Positions 23,963 through 34,515 of a DNA stretch of 64,000 nt are shown here, piece after piece. The notes beneath the pieces are model-generated. The model saw only the letters and a program-made list of their open reading frames with translations. It was not told the DNA's origin and did not search any database. The stretch is from Chaenocephalus aceratus (lineage: Eukaryota > Chordata > Actinopteri > Perciformes > Channichthyidae): contig CM043789.1 of NCBI GenBank assembly GCA_023974075.1, forward strand, positions 41,025,592 to 41,089,591, given 5' to 3'. Positions within the stretch are counted from its first letter, which is position 1, and the number at the start of each line of letters is the position of its first letter. The translations under genes and the position numbers were made by a program.

Positions 23963-24931
23963 CAGTGGCGGCGCCAGAGTATTTTTGTTGGGTAATCTAT
24001 GGTAGGGCTAACCCATTCAGTGGTGGGGCTCAAGTCAGTATTTGCAATGTAATTACACGCTCCCCTTGACAGTACGCCACGCGTGAGGTTTAGATTATTT
24101 CCCTGTCTCAATCCAAATTGAACTGTATGAAATAAAAAGGCACATTTGTCTTGTAGTAAATAAAAAGGGCGACCTGGAGCCAATCCTGCAATTTCTCCAC
24201 AGGTGAAAGAGTTGACATGCTGAAAACCCAACTTCTGCAGGGGGTCTGGGGTGATTCTCCCCAGGAGATTTTTTGAAATACAAACATAAAATACACATGC
24301 TGGTACTCTCTTGAGAAGAAACATAAATAAATCTATTACTACATATTTAAAAAAATGAATGCGATTTTAGTTTTTTGTTACTGTGTTCTGAAAGCTGAAC
24401 CTGCTGCTCCTCACAGAGACAAGAGGGAAGAGTCTGTGAATGACTTTACATTGTGGATAAGGGTGGATAGCCCCCATTGTTCTGTGTGTCAAAATGAAAG
24501 ACAGCCCACCCACCTATCAATCATCAAACCGTGGGGTCTTATTTCATTACGTGTTGATTTCTATCAACACGTAATGTTGTATCGATGTATATAGAGATGT
24601 ACTACAGCAAAAGTATTCTCCGTCGGGACTTCCTGCAACAACACCACGCCATTATCTTGATTCTAATTGGCCAGAAGACATTATCAAAGATGCTCTATTG
24701 AGAAGACGATCACTACGTGACAAAAGTTTTCAAAACCGTTTCTAGTCTTCGGTATTTCCAGACCAGAAGTGGCTGCTGAAATCAATCTTACTAACTGCTG
24801 TCTGTGCAATTTACTCCGCACGAGTTGGCGGACTTTATTTTGCTTACTTTAACATAATTTTTCATGGTGGGGCTAAGCCATTTCTTGGTATGGCTGTAGC
24901 CTACCCCAGCCATACCCTGGCGCCGCCACTG
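23963..24931. mobile_element. hAT-type element nested in the Tc1-like copy
   Basis: Inverted ends CAGTGGCGGCGCCAG and CTGGCGCCGCCACTG, with identical 8-bp duplications CCTGTGAG at 23955-23962 and 24932-24939. Eight-base duplications and CAGNG ends are hallmarks of hAT. The interior encodes no transposase that I recognise; a 141-codon minus-strand frame at its left end crosses the terminus and is not credible. A strong hairpin, ATTACGTGTTGAT facing ATCAACACGTAAT, lies at about 24545-24575. It inserted after the host Tc1-like copy. Confidence 0.92.
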
Positions 24932-25122
24932 CCTGTGAGGTGGGATGGATTATCTCGGCAAAGGAGAAGTGCTCACTATCACAGATTTTTTCAGATTTGT
25001 GAACAATATTTGAGAGAAATGGTTATTTTGTGTAAATAGAAAATGTTTTAGATCTTTGAGTTCATCTCATGAAAAATGGGAGCAAAAACAAAAGTGTTGC
25101 GTTTATATTTTTGTTCAGTGTA

Positions 25123-25832
25123 CTTCTTGTTCGTCTTCTTTGTCATTTTTACATTTTCTATGTATAATCCATACATTGACTTTTAAATGGACAACTGCAA
25201 GAAAGGCTAATGAAATATAAATCCAGAAAAGAGTTTGATACCGTATCTGACAGCTGAAAACCTGGTTCTGGTCGCATTCACTTTATAAAAAGACAACAAT
25301 TAGGCTATGTCAAAAAGAAAAGGAGTGATTAAATCCATCCATTTTCCTTATCTTTAAAGTATTGATACTTCTTAAAGGCATGCACGACGAGCACACAGCG
25401 TTAATGGCGCCTTAATGGAGTCACTGGGACTTCTGTCATTTACAACAAAGGGCTCGAATCACATGGCACCAAACGATTACACCTCTGCATGGACACATAA
25501 TAGCACGGACAACAAAATAAATAATTGAACTAATAAAACAAAAAAAGGTTGGCTAAACTAAATGAAGGCATTTCCAGATAGTTGTTCAGCATAAATCAGG
25601 ACTCAATATCCTATTACCACTTAAATTGCCACTGGAGACACGTCTCAATTCAAATCAGTCTTCTCCGTGCCGGGTTGTTGTGACAAGCGGTTCAAATTGA
25701 TATGTCTTGTCGGCTTGTGGTTGTTTCCTGTCTAAACACTTAAAGCACCTGTTTCTGCCACTGACTAATTGGCTTCGCTACAAACATGCCAAGTTAAAAC
25801 TCATCCTTGTTGTCTTTTTGCTTGTTTTCCAG
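25123..25832 (+). other. Intron or 5' flank upstream of first visible contactin exon
   Basis: The phase of the next exon demands an upstream coding exon ending in phase 1, normally the signal-peptide exon. I did not find it in the first 25.8 kb by eye. The last 30 bases form a good pyrimidine tract and acceptor (TTTTTGCTTGTTTTCCAG). Confidence 0.6.
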
Positions 25833-25965
25833 GAAGCAGCATCCTGCAGAGCCCCGTGTTCACCAAGCAGCCTGGCAGCATTGTGTATCCTGTGGAGATA
25901 GTGGAGAAGAACAGGGAGGTGGTGTTCAGCTGTGAAGCCCAGGGAAACCCACCCCCCATGTACCG
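25833..25965 (+). CDS. cntn: Contactin exon: first half of Ig domain 1
   Basis: Contactins are GPI-anchored neuronal cell-surface proteins with six Ig and four fibronectin III domains, acting in axon guidance and synapse adhesion. This 133-base exon runs from a CAG acceptor to a CG/GTGAGT donor. It begins in phase 1 (last two bases of a Gly codon) and ends in phase 2 (CG of Arg). It encodes SSILQSPVFTKQPGSIVYPV, then 23 more residues including the first Ig cysteine in VVFSCEAQGNPPPMYR. The SPVFTKQP start and CEAQGNPPP core match the start of the mature chain in CNTN3, 4, 5 and 6. CEARGNPSPHYRW in human CNTN3, recalled from memory, is the closest that I know, so CNTN3/CNTN4 subgroup is favoured but not proven. 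The frame is intact. Confidence 0.87.
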
Positions 25966-26861
25966 GTGAGTGTGAGACAGCAGGGTTTCATCTACTACCC
26001 CCCTCTACTCATTTTTCCCTCCCATTGATTTATACCACTGACAATGTCAACGCCATTCATTTTCTAGACAAGCTGTCGATGGCAAACATCTCCATCTTGT
26101 CTTAAACATTCCTTCTGTCTGTGGTGGCAGCTCCCAGAGAGTCTACAATTGGAGAAATTATATATGTCCCATACTTCCTGTCCTATAATGTAACATGTTC
26201 ATTTTATTTTAACCCAAGCAGTACATTATGATTATACTAAAAGCCTGATTATTCTATGGGCACAGGCTCATTCTCATCTATTAACACATGGTTCCTGAGT
26301 GCAGGGAGGAAATAATCAGATGCTCTTCTCAAGTAGAAAATCTAACTAACAAGGTTTATTTTTTAGTAAGTATGAGAGTAGGAGAAAAGTCAGTATTTAA
26401 TAATTAAAATAAATGCCACTACGGACATACTTTGGATGGACTAACATTGTATCGCATGTCAAATATTTTCTTAATTTAAATTTGATTTGTCTCCTTGTAG
26501 TTTCTGAGGTACAGATATTTTCTTATGATACCATGATATATGTAGTCTTTGGTCACATGTGGCTTTTGTTTTATCCTAACGTATAATTAAATATTTAGAA
26601 ATAACTCACTTTTCAGCAAATGGTGCAATCAATTATATACTGGATCTTCAGATTTGTGCTTTGGCAAGTCGAGACAAATTCCAAATGTGTCAGGCTTAGA
26701 GGCACTAATGGGTTACTAAAAAATTAAGGGATTGTCCACAACTGATGAATTAATGACACTTTAATGTCAAGTTAAAGCAAATTCTACCTTTAAAATTGCT
26801 AGAATCAGCACAACTTAAAGGATGAGTCTGGTTATTATTCTGTATTGTTCTAGTTGTCAAC

Positions 26862-27478
26862 TGTATATTCGAATATTCGTTCGTTTGAGTACTATTCGAG
26901 TTTCAATTTCGTTATTTGGATATTCGTTGTTTTTTTTGCACTGCGGCTGCCAAATAGAATTTATTGAAATCTCCAATATAAACATAAGAGCTTGTGCCTC
27001 TTCGGGGGGTGCTAACACTTAACCATCCACTTTATCGTTTACTTTCTCCGTCTTTATATGTAGATATTACTTTTCTCCGTTAATCTCCATCACGTTGTTT
27101 CCATAGCAACATCAACTTCCTGTCAACAGCGCAAACTCTCCTTCAAAATAAAAGCATGTCCATACAAAATAGGAAGCCAAGCCAAATTACACTTACGACA
27201 TATATACAACTGCAACGAAAGTAACAAACACAATGCGATATCCTTTTCAATTTCAAAGAATACAAATTGGGTTACATTAACAAATAACTATAAAACAACA
27301 ATACTGTAGAATAATAAAATGAATGCCGTGAATAAACTGAAATACACGCGTTGAAGCGGTTCGCTGCTGATTACTACGCACCCCCCCCCCCCCCCCGCAC
27401 GGGCTGAATATCCGAATATTTGCTGCTGATTACTACCGAATATCCGGAGCTCGAAAAATGGTATTCGGGACAGCCCTA
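26862..27478. mobile_element. hAT-type non-autonomous element
   Basis: Flanked by identical 8-bp duplications TTGTCAAC at 26854-26861 and 27479-27486. The right end is GGTATTCGGGACAGCCCTA. The left end, TGTATATTCGAATATTCG, has lost the matching GGGCTGTCCC part. The interior contains a run of C's (about 27381-27398) and an RFX-type palindrome GTTTCCATAGCAAC at 27097-27110. It is 617 bp with no coding capacity. Confidence 0.82.
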
Positions 27479-27734
27479 TTGTCAACAAATCCCTTAAAAA
27501 TGACAAAACCAACAATGAATTCACCTCCTAGCTCTTACATCTTAGACGTTGTAAATCTTATATATTTTTTATGCTAACCCTAATCTTTTTCTAAATTTAA
27601 AGGGGACCTATCATACATTTTTTTTAAGGCTTTATACATAAAATCAGCACTTTTGAAACAGGAAATGAAATATGGATATGAGGCATGGCTAGAACAGATG
27701 ATCTGTTTGGTATTTGGAGCAAAACACTTCATAG

Positions 27735-28494
27735 TAGGGATGCCAGCGATTATTCGATTATTCGAATATTCGCTACAGTCTCCATAATCGAATATTATTT
27801 TTAAAAATCGATTTTTTTTTATTTATTTTTTTTATATATATATATATTTTTTTAATGTTTTTTTTTTTTTTTCCTGGCTTAGTTTCAACCAAAATATATA
27901 TATATATGCTAATAATAGTAATAGTATTAATAATTTTAAATGGTCATTGGTCACACCACCAGTTTGTTTTACTGTAAACTTGGAGGAAGCCTGCGTGCAG
28001 AGCAGACTGCTGCTGCAGCACGCTACACACCGACCCCACCCCCGCCCCCACCCCCCCTCTCCCTCACACGTGCGACTAAAGATGAACAAAGCGGCAGCCG
28101 GCAGGTAAAAAGAGTTCCTCGTGGAACTACTTCGAACTTACAAGTCCAAAGGAAGTTAAATGCAAGCTCTGCGAAAAGACGTTGGTCTATCACAGCTCAA
28201 CCTCAACAATGCGTTGGCATTTGAGTGTGAAGCACGCCAAAGAGGTTACAGAGAAAGACGCAGCACAGCCGGCCATTACCAACTTCACTTCAAGGCCACG
28301 TCGTTGTGATGTCATGCTTGTTTGTTTGTTGTTTGTACTGTTAAACATGTTACAGTAAAGAATTACTTTTTTTTTTTTTTTTTTTCTCTCCCGCGGGGGG
28401 GAGGGGGGGGGGGGGGTCGGTCGAATAATCGATTATTATTCGCCAGGGCTGCCGAATAATCGATTTTGATCATGGTCAGTTTCTGGCAACCCTA
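27735..28494. mobile_element. hAT element with BED-finger remnant
   Basis: Terminal TAGGGATGCCAG and CTGGCAACCCTA, with 8-bp duplications CTTCATAG at 27727-27734 and 28495-28502. The ends are followed by repeated ATTCGATTATTCG blocks. It carries the start of a transposase (BED zinc finger) but none of the catalytic region, so it is an internally deleted copy. Homopolymer runs (T at about 28367-28385, G at about 28394-28416) lie near the right end. Confidence 0.9.
28086..28356 (+). pseudogene. hAT transposase BED zinc finger (truncated)
   Basis: One frame gives SSSWNYFELTSPKEVKCKLC and then EKTLVYHSSTSTMRWHLSVK with H following. The aromatic WNYF, the CKLC pair (first Cys codon at 28161) and the HLSVKH pair are the BED-finger signature that binds transposon ends. 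An ATG at 28082 sits in a different frame and stops after eight codons, so a one-base shift separates start and finger. The frame ends soon after the finger, with no DDE/RNase H-like core. Confidence 0.82.
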
Positions 28495-29843
28495 CTTCAT
28501 AGACATGTTTTTTATGTATTTTTATATATCTGAGACCTATGCTATTGCCTAAAGCATGATAGGTGCCCTTTAAGTAAGTTATGTTGTTTCAATTCCCAAA
28601 GCTTAACCATTAGTTTAATACTGTAACTGTTTCCCCGGAGAAAATAAGTTCCCCTTCAAAACGTTTATGAGAATACAAGACAGTGCTCCTAACCCATAGA
28701 CAGGGCAGGGAAGACAGAATGTATTGAGTGACAGATAAAATGTGACCGTCCCATATCCAGACTCGCTGTCCCTTAAAACTATTTTTTCCCCACCCACTCT
28801 CTGCCATGCCTCCCAGAGGAGCTCTTCTTCTCTGCTCCCATAGCAGCTTCTCTCTCCTCACCTAGTCCTGTCGCTGTCTCTTTTTTAAATCAAAGGATGG
28901 ATGAGGAGAGAAAGAGGTCAAAACATATCCCAAAATCCCCCACAGTCACTTTATAATTAAGTCAAAAAATAGTATATATAGGCCCTGGCTAGCCATATAT
29001 CTGAAGATTGTTTTCAGGTGAGACATACAGTTCAGAAGTGGGTGTCCATACATGCTTTGAAGCCGGTGACAAGGTGGAATAACTCAGAGCTGTTACTTTA
29101 GTAAAGTAGTAACAACAAGTGTAAGAATACCAAGGAAGCGCTACATGGAAACACGTCCAGGGTTTTCAGTTGAGTTTTCAGCCGAACATATTTTTGGTGT
29201 ATTTTCATGGGATTGATTTGTTGACGATAATCAAACCTATGCTTCAGAACTTTCCAGTGTCATATTTGTTATGTCTTTTGAGGAGGAACATTTCTACATT
29301 TCTAAATGTTATAACTTCAGATTGTGGCCTGTACAATAATGACAGCTTTGGGAATAAGATTATGGTTATGATCACCCCAGGAGTAGTTTTGGGTTCCTTG
29401 CTCAAGTACACCTCAGCAGTGCTCTTTGGCATGGTCCCATTATGACTAAAACAATATGTTACGCACCATAGAGACTTGAACTTCCCAAGCCAAATCCCTC
29501 AGCCATCGTCATACTTTTTTGAGTGTTTTTACTAAGTGTTACTGTAGATCTATGGTTAGAGTGCAACAGGACATTTCAAAAGCAGATGCAATGTTTCAGA
29601 TTTTCCTTAAAGGAATGGTCCACTCATTAGATAATTATTCCAAACTTCAGTATTTAGTGAAACATTATGTTTAAACCATACCCTGAAGAAATCTGCGATA
29701 TTCCCCGGTAAATAATGATTTTATAGCTCTTTTTGATCAAAACCTGTATATTCCGTCTGGCCGCCGCCATTTTTTGCCATTTTCAGTAGTCACGTGATGG
29801 TCGTGACGTCATCCATGCGTTCACTTTGTCAACACACGGAAAC

Positions 29844-29942
29844 ATGGCGGAGTATTTGAGTTCGGACTCGTCAGCAGAGGAAGAAGTTTTGACCAATGTG
29901 AAGAGATTGGATGGGGGAATTCAGCCATACATATCAGTATGA
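29844..29942 (+). pseudogene. Short acidic ORF start, cut by an L2 fragment
   Basis: ATG in good context opens MAEYLSSDSSAEEEVLTNVK and then RLDGGIQPY before running into the L2-derived sequence and stopping. The acidic leader and GIQPY are reminiscent of teleost proteins carrying the P2X7-type C-terminal domain, often multi-copy; this is recollection, not a search. It is convergent with the THAP ORF inside the same element. Confidence 0.35.
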
Positions 29943-30170
29943 CAATACGACACCCTCTGTCCTTAGACCCTCACATCGTACAAGGAAACACTTCCGGAGA
30001 AAACCCACAGTTTAAAGGGAACATGGGAGAAACCTCAGGGAGAGCAACAGAGGAGGGATCCCTCTCCCAGGACCGACAGACGTGCAATAGATGCCGTGTG
30101 TAAATTGAAAAGATAATACATTTGCAACATAGGTAGTCCAAATGTTTGGAAATGCATGTGTGTATAATAG
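29932..30170 (-). mobile_element. L2 LINE 3' UTR fragment
   Basis: Shares TATCAGTATGACAATACGAC, CTCACATCGTACAAGGAAAC and CAATAGATGCCGTGTGT with the longer L2 3' ends at 44461 and 62938. Both ends are truncated: there is no 3' tail. It has one 15-bp GACCCTCTGTCCTTA unit, compared with two and about eleven in the other copies. Confidence 0.8.
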
Positions 30171-30366
30171 GAAGATGATATAAGATACTATATGTATGCA
30201 TGTAGTACCACCCTTGCTAGCGATTCCCTCTCTAGTTTAGCATACTCAGCTTCGTTGTCCCTGGCCATAGAATCACGATTTTATGGGGCCGGAAAAAACT
30301 GGAAATACACACTAGCCGGTACTACGCTATATGGAAAGGCCACCAAAAACTGTCTTGGCCTGGACG

Positions 30367-30789
30367 TTAAAACGGGGCTAGCCGCTGCAATGGAAATGCG
30401 CTATAACATACCTTATTCTTACTCCGAGCACTACTTCTGCTCCTCCGTCGCTTCACACTTGCAGAGGGCGATTTCTCAACTGGCCGAACTGGTGTCCTGG
30501 TCGGTGATGACACCAGAAAGACCGATGGTACTGCATCTCCATTAAGTAATGGTTGTTCCATAAATCCCATGTTATGTTTTATCATACTCTCAGAGTAGTC
30601 GTCCGGAAATTTGAAATGTTCGCTGCATACATGAGTCTGTGAATCTTTCGGTTCGGGCCGGCCACATTTCGCTAGCCACTGCCTCCGAATGTACTTCTTA
30701 CGCTTACCTTTTGGCAACAGATGGAACCGAGCATTCCGTGGATTGTTCCTATCAGAATTGTGGCAATATTTCGCGATACAGTGAGGCAT
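30367..30789 (-). CDS. THAP-domain protein of a DNA transposon
   Basis: A 140-residue open frame. The THAP zinc finger spans residues 1 to about 91: MPHCIAKYC supplies C4 and C9, HVCSEHF supplies C55 and H58, W38 is present, and AVPSVF at residues 86-91 matches the terminal AVPTIF box of THAP domains. The domain is a C2CH DNA-binding module; in P-element and Kolobok transposases it recognises element ends. After it comes a basic Ser/Arg-rich tail (KRRRSRSSARSKNK) and a stop. AAG/GTATGT at the tail is donor-like, so a downstream exon may once have followed; EAEYAKLERESLA in another minus-strand frame near 30225-30270 is a candidate. Function now is unlikely. Confidence 0.82.
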   Translation of the reverse strand: MPHCIAKYCHNSDRNNPRNARFHLLPKGKRKKYIRRQWLAKCGRPEPKDSQTHVCSEHFKFPDDYSESMIKHNMGFMEQPLLNGDAVPSVFLVSSPTRTPVRPVEKSPSASVKRRRSRSSARSKNKVCYSAFPLQRLAPF

Positions 30790-32462
30790 ATTTGAAGAGA
30801 GAAACTACAGTAAATAACATGGAGATCAACGTGTCTTCGAAAACCAAACGCATGGTTGACGTCACGTCCGGAAAATGGCGGCGCCCACAGTGTTGATGTT
30901 ATTTCGGTATATAATCAGTTTAAAATCACTGATAATGTCATCGGATTAAAAAAAAAAAAAAAAAGACTGGCAGAGACTGGTCTGTTTTATCGGATGATAA
31001 TTATTTAAAAATAAGTGTCATGAGCATACCATTCCTTTAATGTTAACAAATAAAACAGATTAACCATAACATACATGTCACCCGCTATCTCAATTCAAAT
31101 GACACTCTATCTTAATTGCATCCACACCAGCATGGGAGCAATTCGAAGCTCAAGAGATGCCAAATGGCCATAAGAAAGACATGGTTGTTTTACTACAATA
31201 CATTTGTGACAGTATAAGCCATGGTATGTTTTATCAACATCTATTTTTTAAACATTAATTCATCTCTGGAACACTGATATGGTCTTGCTTCCAATCATTT
31301 AGAGATGTTTGTTGAAAACACAAGGACATACATGTGAAAACACACATATTGTTCTTTTGATCTCAGACAATTTAATCCATAAACTCTACACTTTGTTCTA
31401 AAACTGGAAACCAGAAAGTCTAAGTCTAATCTGACAAAGCCTGAAGCTACCCCGCTGACAGAACACTCGACTTTCAGGGACTCAGAAAGTGTTTGGAACT
31501 TTCAAATGCGCCTTACTTTATTGTGCTGTTAACAGTAATGACGGGGGAAGTGTCCTCTAATATCGCGCTGGGTATTGTCACTGTGTCCTCAGATTCTGTC
31601 TTCCATTCATCTTGAAGGAAATTGCTCCAGGATTGGTCTCTTTCTGGGCAACAAGAGAGCCGGGCCTTTGTTGTTTTCTTTAAAAAAACTGACATTTTAG
31701 TCCTCGCAAGTCAAGCTTTAGCATATCAGAATTATAGGAATGTGTTCCACGAATTCTCTTTTGTGGTGGATCTTTTTCCTTTACCCCCTGCTGGAAACCT
31801 TTCTTGTTTATCTGTAAGCGAGGAATGCTTGTGAAGCTTTCATGAACCCGGCTCATACATATTTTATCTGCGGCGCAGTTCAAAGAGCAGCAGTTTTTCC
31901 CTCCTTATTTCCTCCTCGCACAGACCATTCGTCTATTGAAAGACTGTTGTGTTGTGTTGCAGCATCCCAAGCTAGTACAAGTTCAAATCAATCGTGTTTG
32001 TTCACTGGAATTGCTGTGGTGAGATTTGTGAGGATTGGTACATTTAATACTTGGGATCGAGCCAGCTTAGAGGATGACCTAATCAGCCGTTTCCCTTCAA
32101 GGTCGCTGTGCGGTCCTGTCAGAGCGTCTAAAGATGTGTTTCCACCAGCGGACAAAAGCTAAATCAGGTTCCAAGTTCATTAACTGGACAGCTGTAAACT
32201 GTGACAGCTTTACATGTCATGCCACACACCAATATATGTGCTCGCTATTGTCTGCAATAAACAAGATTGAAGAGAAGATATTTTCTTGTTTTAAAAAACC
32301 AGGAAAGTAAGCAACGAAAATCAACTTCCAGTATCTCAGGTAAATGGTTGAAATCCTTACTGTTAGAGAATATTTCTTCTCTCTTCCTGTGTCAAATAAT
32401 AATTCTTCCTTACTCCTAAGATATTTAACATTTACTGTGTGTTTACATTTACGATCAGCCCT

Positions 32463-32876
32463 GCTCCTTATCTTCCGTAAGGAATGTGTTGATGCAGTCG
32501 TATGTTGATACTAGGTTTTACAGCTTGACCGACAGGGCATAGGGAGGGTTTACAACTGTGAGAACGCTGGCTTCTAAACACCACTGACAAGTGATTGAGT
32601 ATTTCTAGTTGGGGGATATCTCCTCTAGCTCCACAGATGTTTACGCCTCCCCGAATATGCTCATTAACTCTCTGTAAACTAGTTAAAAGGTCTATCGAGA
32701 GATAGGCTGTGCAGAAGTGACATGACAACCCACCCGTGCAGTCAGAACCTTTTGCTGCTGTGACTTGTGATATGAATTCTCCGGCCGTTTGACTTGTAAT
32801 AAACTGCCAGTGTTTGACATCAAAGCTCCAACTCTCCTCGTGTCTCTCTGAGTCCTGACTCTCCATTGCTGCAGAC
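32463..32876 (-). repeat. Unknown dispersed repeat, copy B (empty site)
   Basis: Inverted relative to copy A (18789-19490). It lacks the Harbinger MITE: GGACTCAGAGAG reads straight through with one TCA at 32849-32851. High similarity in blocks such as GAGTTAATGAGCATATT suggests a common family or a dispersed duplication. Confidence 0.7.
32468..32866 (-). CDS. Unknown 132-residue ORF in repeat copy B
   Basis: The frame starts MESQDSERHEESWSFDVKHW and stays open for 132 codons. The middle reads EFISQVTAAKGSDCTGGLSC. No domain, signal peptide or membrane segment is evident. The same start is present in copy A at 18796 but is interrupted there by a MITE and stops. It could be a piece of a duplicated gene, a transposon ORF or chance openness; an acceptor-like CTGCAG precedes the ATG. 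I do not recognise it. Confidence 0.35.
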   Translation of the reverse strand: MESQDSERHEESWSFDVKHWQFITSQTAGEFISQVTAAKGSDCTGGLSCHFCTAYLSIDLLTSLQRVNEHIRGGVNICGARGDIPQLEILNHLSVVFRSQRSHSCKPSLCPVGQAVKPSINIRLHQHIPYGR

Positions 32877-33701
32877 GTTATTACAGGAAAGTGAGATATG
32901 AGAAGATGAATACCACACTATCATGTTTCTGTAGAAATACAATATAAGACATTTGAAATAATGTGAAAATAACTCATTATTTCGTTTTTACCAACACCTT
33001 TACGCAGTATACTCTATAATTAGTTAGAGTGCTACACAAAAATACCTGCTCCCAAAGTATGCCAAAACAGCTGATACCAGATAAGGCTAAGCAATGCTAA
33101 ATTCAGTGCAGAAAACTAATAACCATGTGGCTGTTATTTGTTTTCTTTGAATTAAATAATGTTATGCAATTTTATTCTCATGTCTTTACGTTGAAGTTGC
33201 AGCACCCTTTGGAGCAACTGGTTTGTTAAATAAAATATATAGAGCCTGCAGTTATGTTGCTGGGGTTTTGCTGTTATTGCTTTATTTTCTAGGGAATACA
33301 AATTCAAAGGCTACTTTTTGCAAGATCTTTCCAAAACAGCCACGAGGCTAAAGTGCACCACTACCCCATGATCAAAATATGAAAATGCACAAATAATGAA
33401 CGTTTTTAAACCTAGACATGTATTTGAATTGGAGATTTTTTTAAGTAAGTAATATGAAAAGTGTCCCACCAAAACGTTTACATCACATGTAGGAGCCGCA
33501 TTTAAGTTTATTTTGTTTTGATTTATTTGGAACCTTTATTAATGCATTCTTCTGTTTCAGTGAGAGTTGTGCTTTGCTCAGGTGAAGGGGGCGGGGCTAA
33601 GGCTTTAAGTTGGAGGTGCGGTGTGTGACGGCAGGGCAGCAGCAATACCGTCATTGACACGCTCGCTCGTGAACTGTTAGCGCCGTGTTATGCATGCCCG
33701 C

Positions 33702-34258
33702 CAGGGCCGGCCCTCGGACATAGGCAGTATAGGCGAATGCTAAGGGCGCATCAACCCATAGGGGGCGCCGAAAAATAAATAAAAAAAATAAAACTTTTTT
33801 ATTTTTGTATTTCATAACAACACATTTCCTGATTTTGGATCAACAAAGTACATCTTATTATCTTATAGTAACAGAACTGCGCCAATATTGCAGTACAGCG
33901 CCCATAAACTATGGCACACCCCCCCAAATCAAGTTGAACTGCCCCAGTAAAAACCAGAGGTTTATGTGAAATTGTTCTTTTTTTTAAATAATGGTTTTAG
34001 TGTGCAATTATAGGTTTTAATTTTGTATTTGTGTTAATTTAAAATAAATCAAACTCCCAAAAAACGTACACAGCTTCTGTGTGCTTTTATTAACATTGGA
34101 ATTTACTGTGTAAGCGGCCGCGGGGGGAGAGCTTTAGAGAGCTCTCTCCTGAAAGACTGAGCAGCTCTGATAACCTCAGCTCAGTGAGGTAAAGGCACAC
34201 CTTTATATGATCAGCTAAAATCTTGCCTAGGGCAGCAAATTGGTCAGGGCCGGCCCTG
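33702..34258. mobile_element. hAT-type MITE
   Basis: Ends CAGGGCCGGCCC and GGGCCGGCCCTG, with exact 8-bp duplications ATGCCCGC at 33694-33701 and 34259-34266. Subterminal TTGCCTAGGGC is the typical inward motif of this fish/vertebrate family. 557 bp, no transposase. It is inserted in GC-richer DNA (about 33580-34510) with CGTCATAGACGG inverted motifs that looks like an older transposon. Confidence 0.92.
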
Positions 34259-34266
34259 ATGCCCGC

Positions 34267-34515
34267 AGCACCTTGCGGGAGCGCGCACAGCGTAAAGCAA
34301 ATACTTTTGTTGATCTGTTCGGCAAAGTTAGGTTTGGAAACGATATAATTTCCTTTTGGGCGGGAACGCATAACACGGCATAATACCGGAGCCTCGCTGC
34401 GCTGTTCTGAGTGTGTTCTGATCTGTCAACATGACGGACTGCTTTCAGATTTTTCCGTCATTGTTAAAAAAAAATCGTCATAGACGGAAAATATTCGGTT
34501 AACGCGACCTCTGTC
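34267..34515. repeat. Probable older transposon remnant
   Basis: Together with 33580-33693 this forms a GC-richer block with CpG sites and motifs CAACATGACGGACTGC, TTTTCCGTCATTG and CGTCATAGACGGAAAATATT, of a style common in degraded fish hAT elements. Ends could not be fixed. Confidence 0.35.

Larger units (their letters stand above)
23310..25120. mobile_element. Tc1-like palindromic element, copy 1 (holding a hAT insertion)
   Basis: Starts CACTGAACAAAAATATAAAC and ends with the exact inverse. TA target sites lie at 23308-23309 and 25121-25122. Roughly the first 270 bp are repeated in inverse at the right, so the element is a fold-back with very long terminal repeats. The loop holds GGGGTA/TACCCC telomere-like arrays in inverted order around a central unique segment of about 75 bp. 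Removing the 969-bp hAT and its 8-bp duplication leaves about 834 bp, close to the 853 bp of copy 2 at 40023. No transposase remains. The Tc1/mariner call is based on the TA target site and the familiar end sequence. Confidence 0.88.
27601..28569. mobile_element. TTAA-flanked DNA element split by a hAT
   Basis: Ends AGGGGACCTATCAT and ATGATAGGTGCCCT are inverted repeats. TTAA flanks both sides (27597-27600 and 28570-28573). Without the nested 760-bp hAT and its duplication the element is only about 200 bp, a small MITE. The TTAA target and AGGGNACCTAT end agree with Kolobok/piggyBac-like fish MITEs. Confidence 0.82.
29611..31036 (-). mobile_element. THAP-encoding TTAA element, Kolobok-like
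   Basis: TTAA at 29607-29610 and 31037-31040 flanks inverted ends AGGAATGGT...ACCATTCCT, with further partial match in ATAATTATT. The element is 1426 bp. It encodes a THAP zinc finger on the minus strand and a short acidic ORF start on the + strand near its left end. Kolobok transposons are known to combine TTAA targets with THAP-domain proteins, so the assignment is coherent. No DDE domain was found, and an L2 3' UTR fragment sits inside, so the copy is non-autonomous. Confidence 0.82.

Noticed and set aside
23899..24324. 141-codon minus-strand frame
   Set aside because: It crosses the hAT terminus and target duplication into the Tc1-like arm; not a single evolutionary unit.
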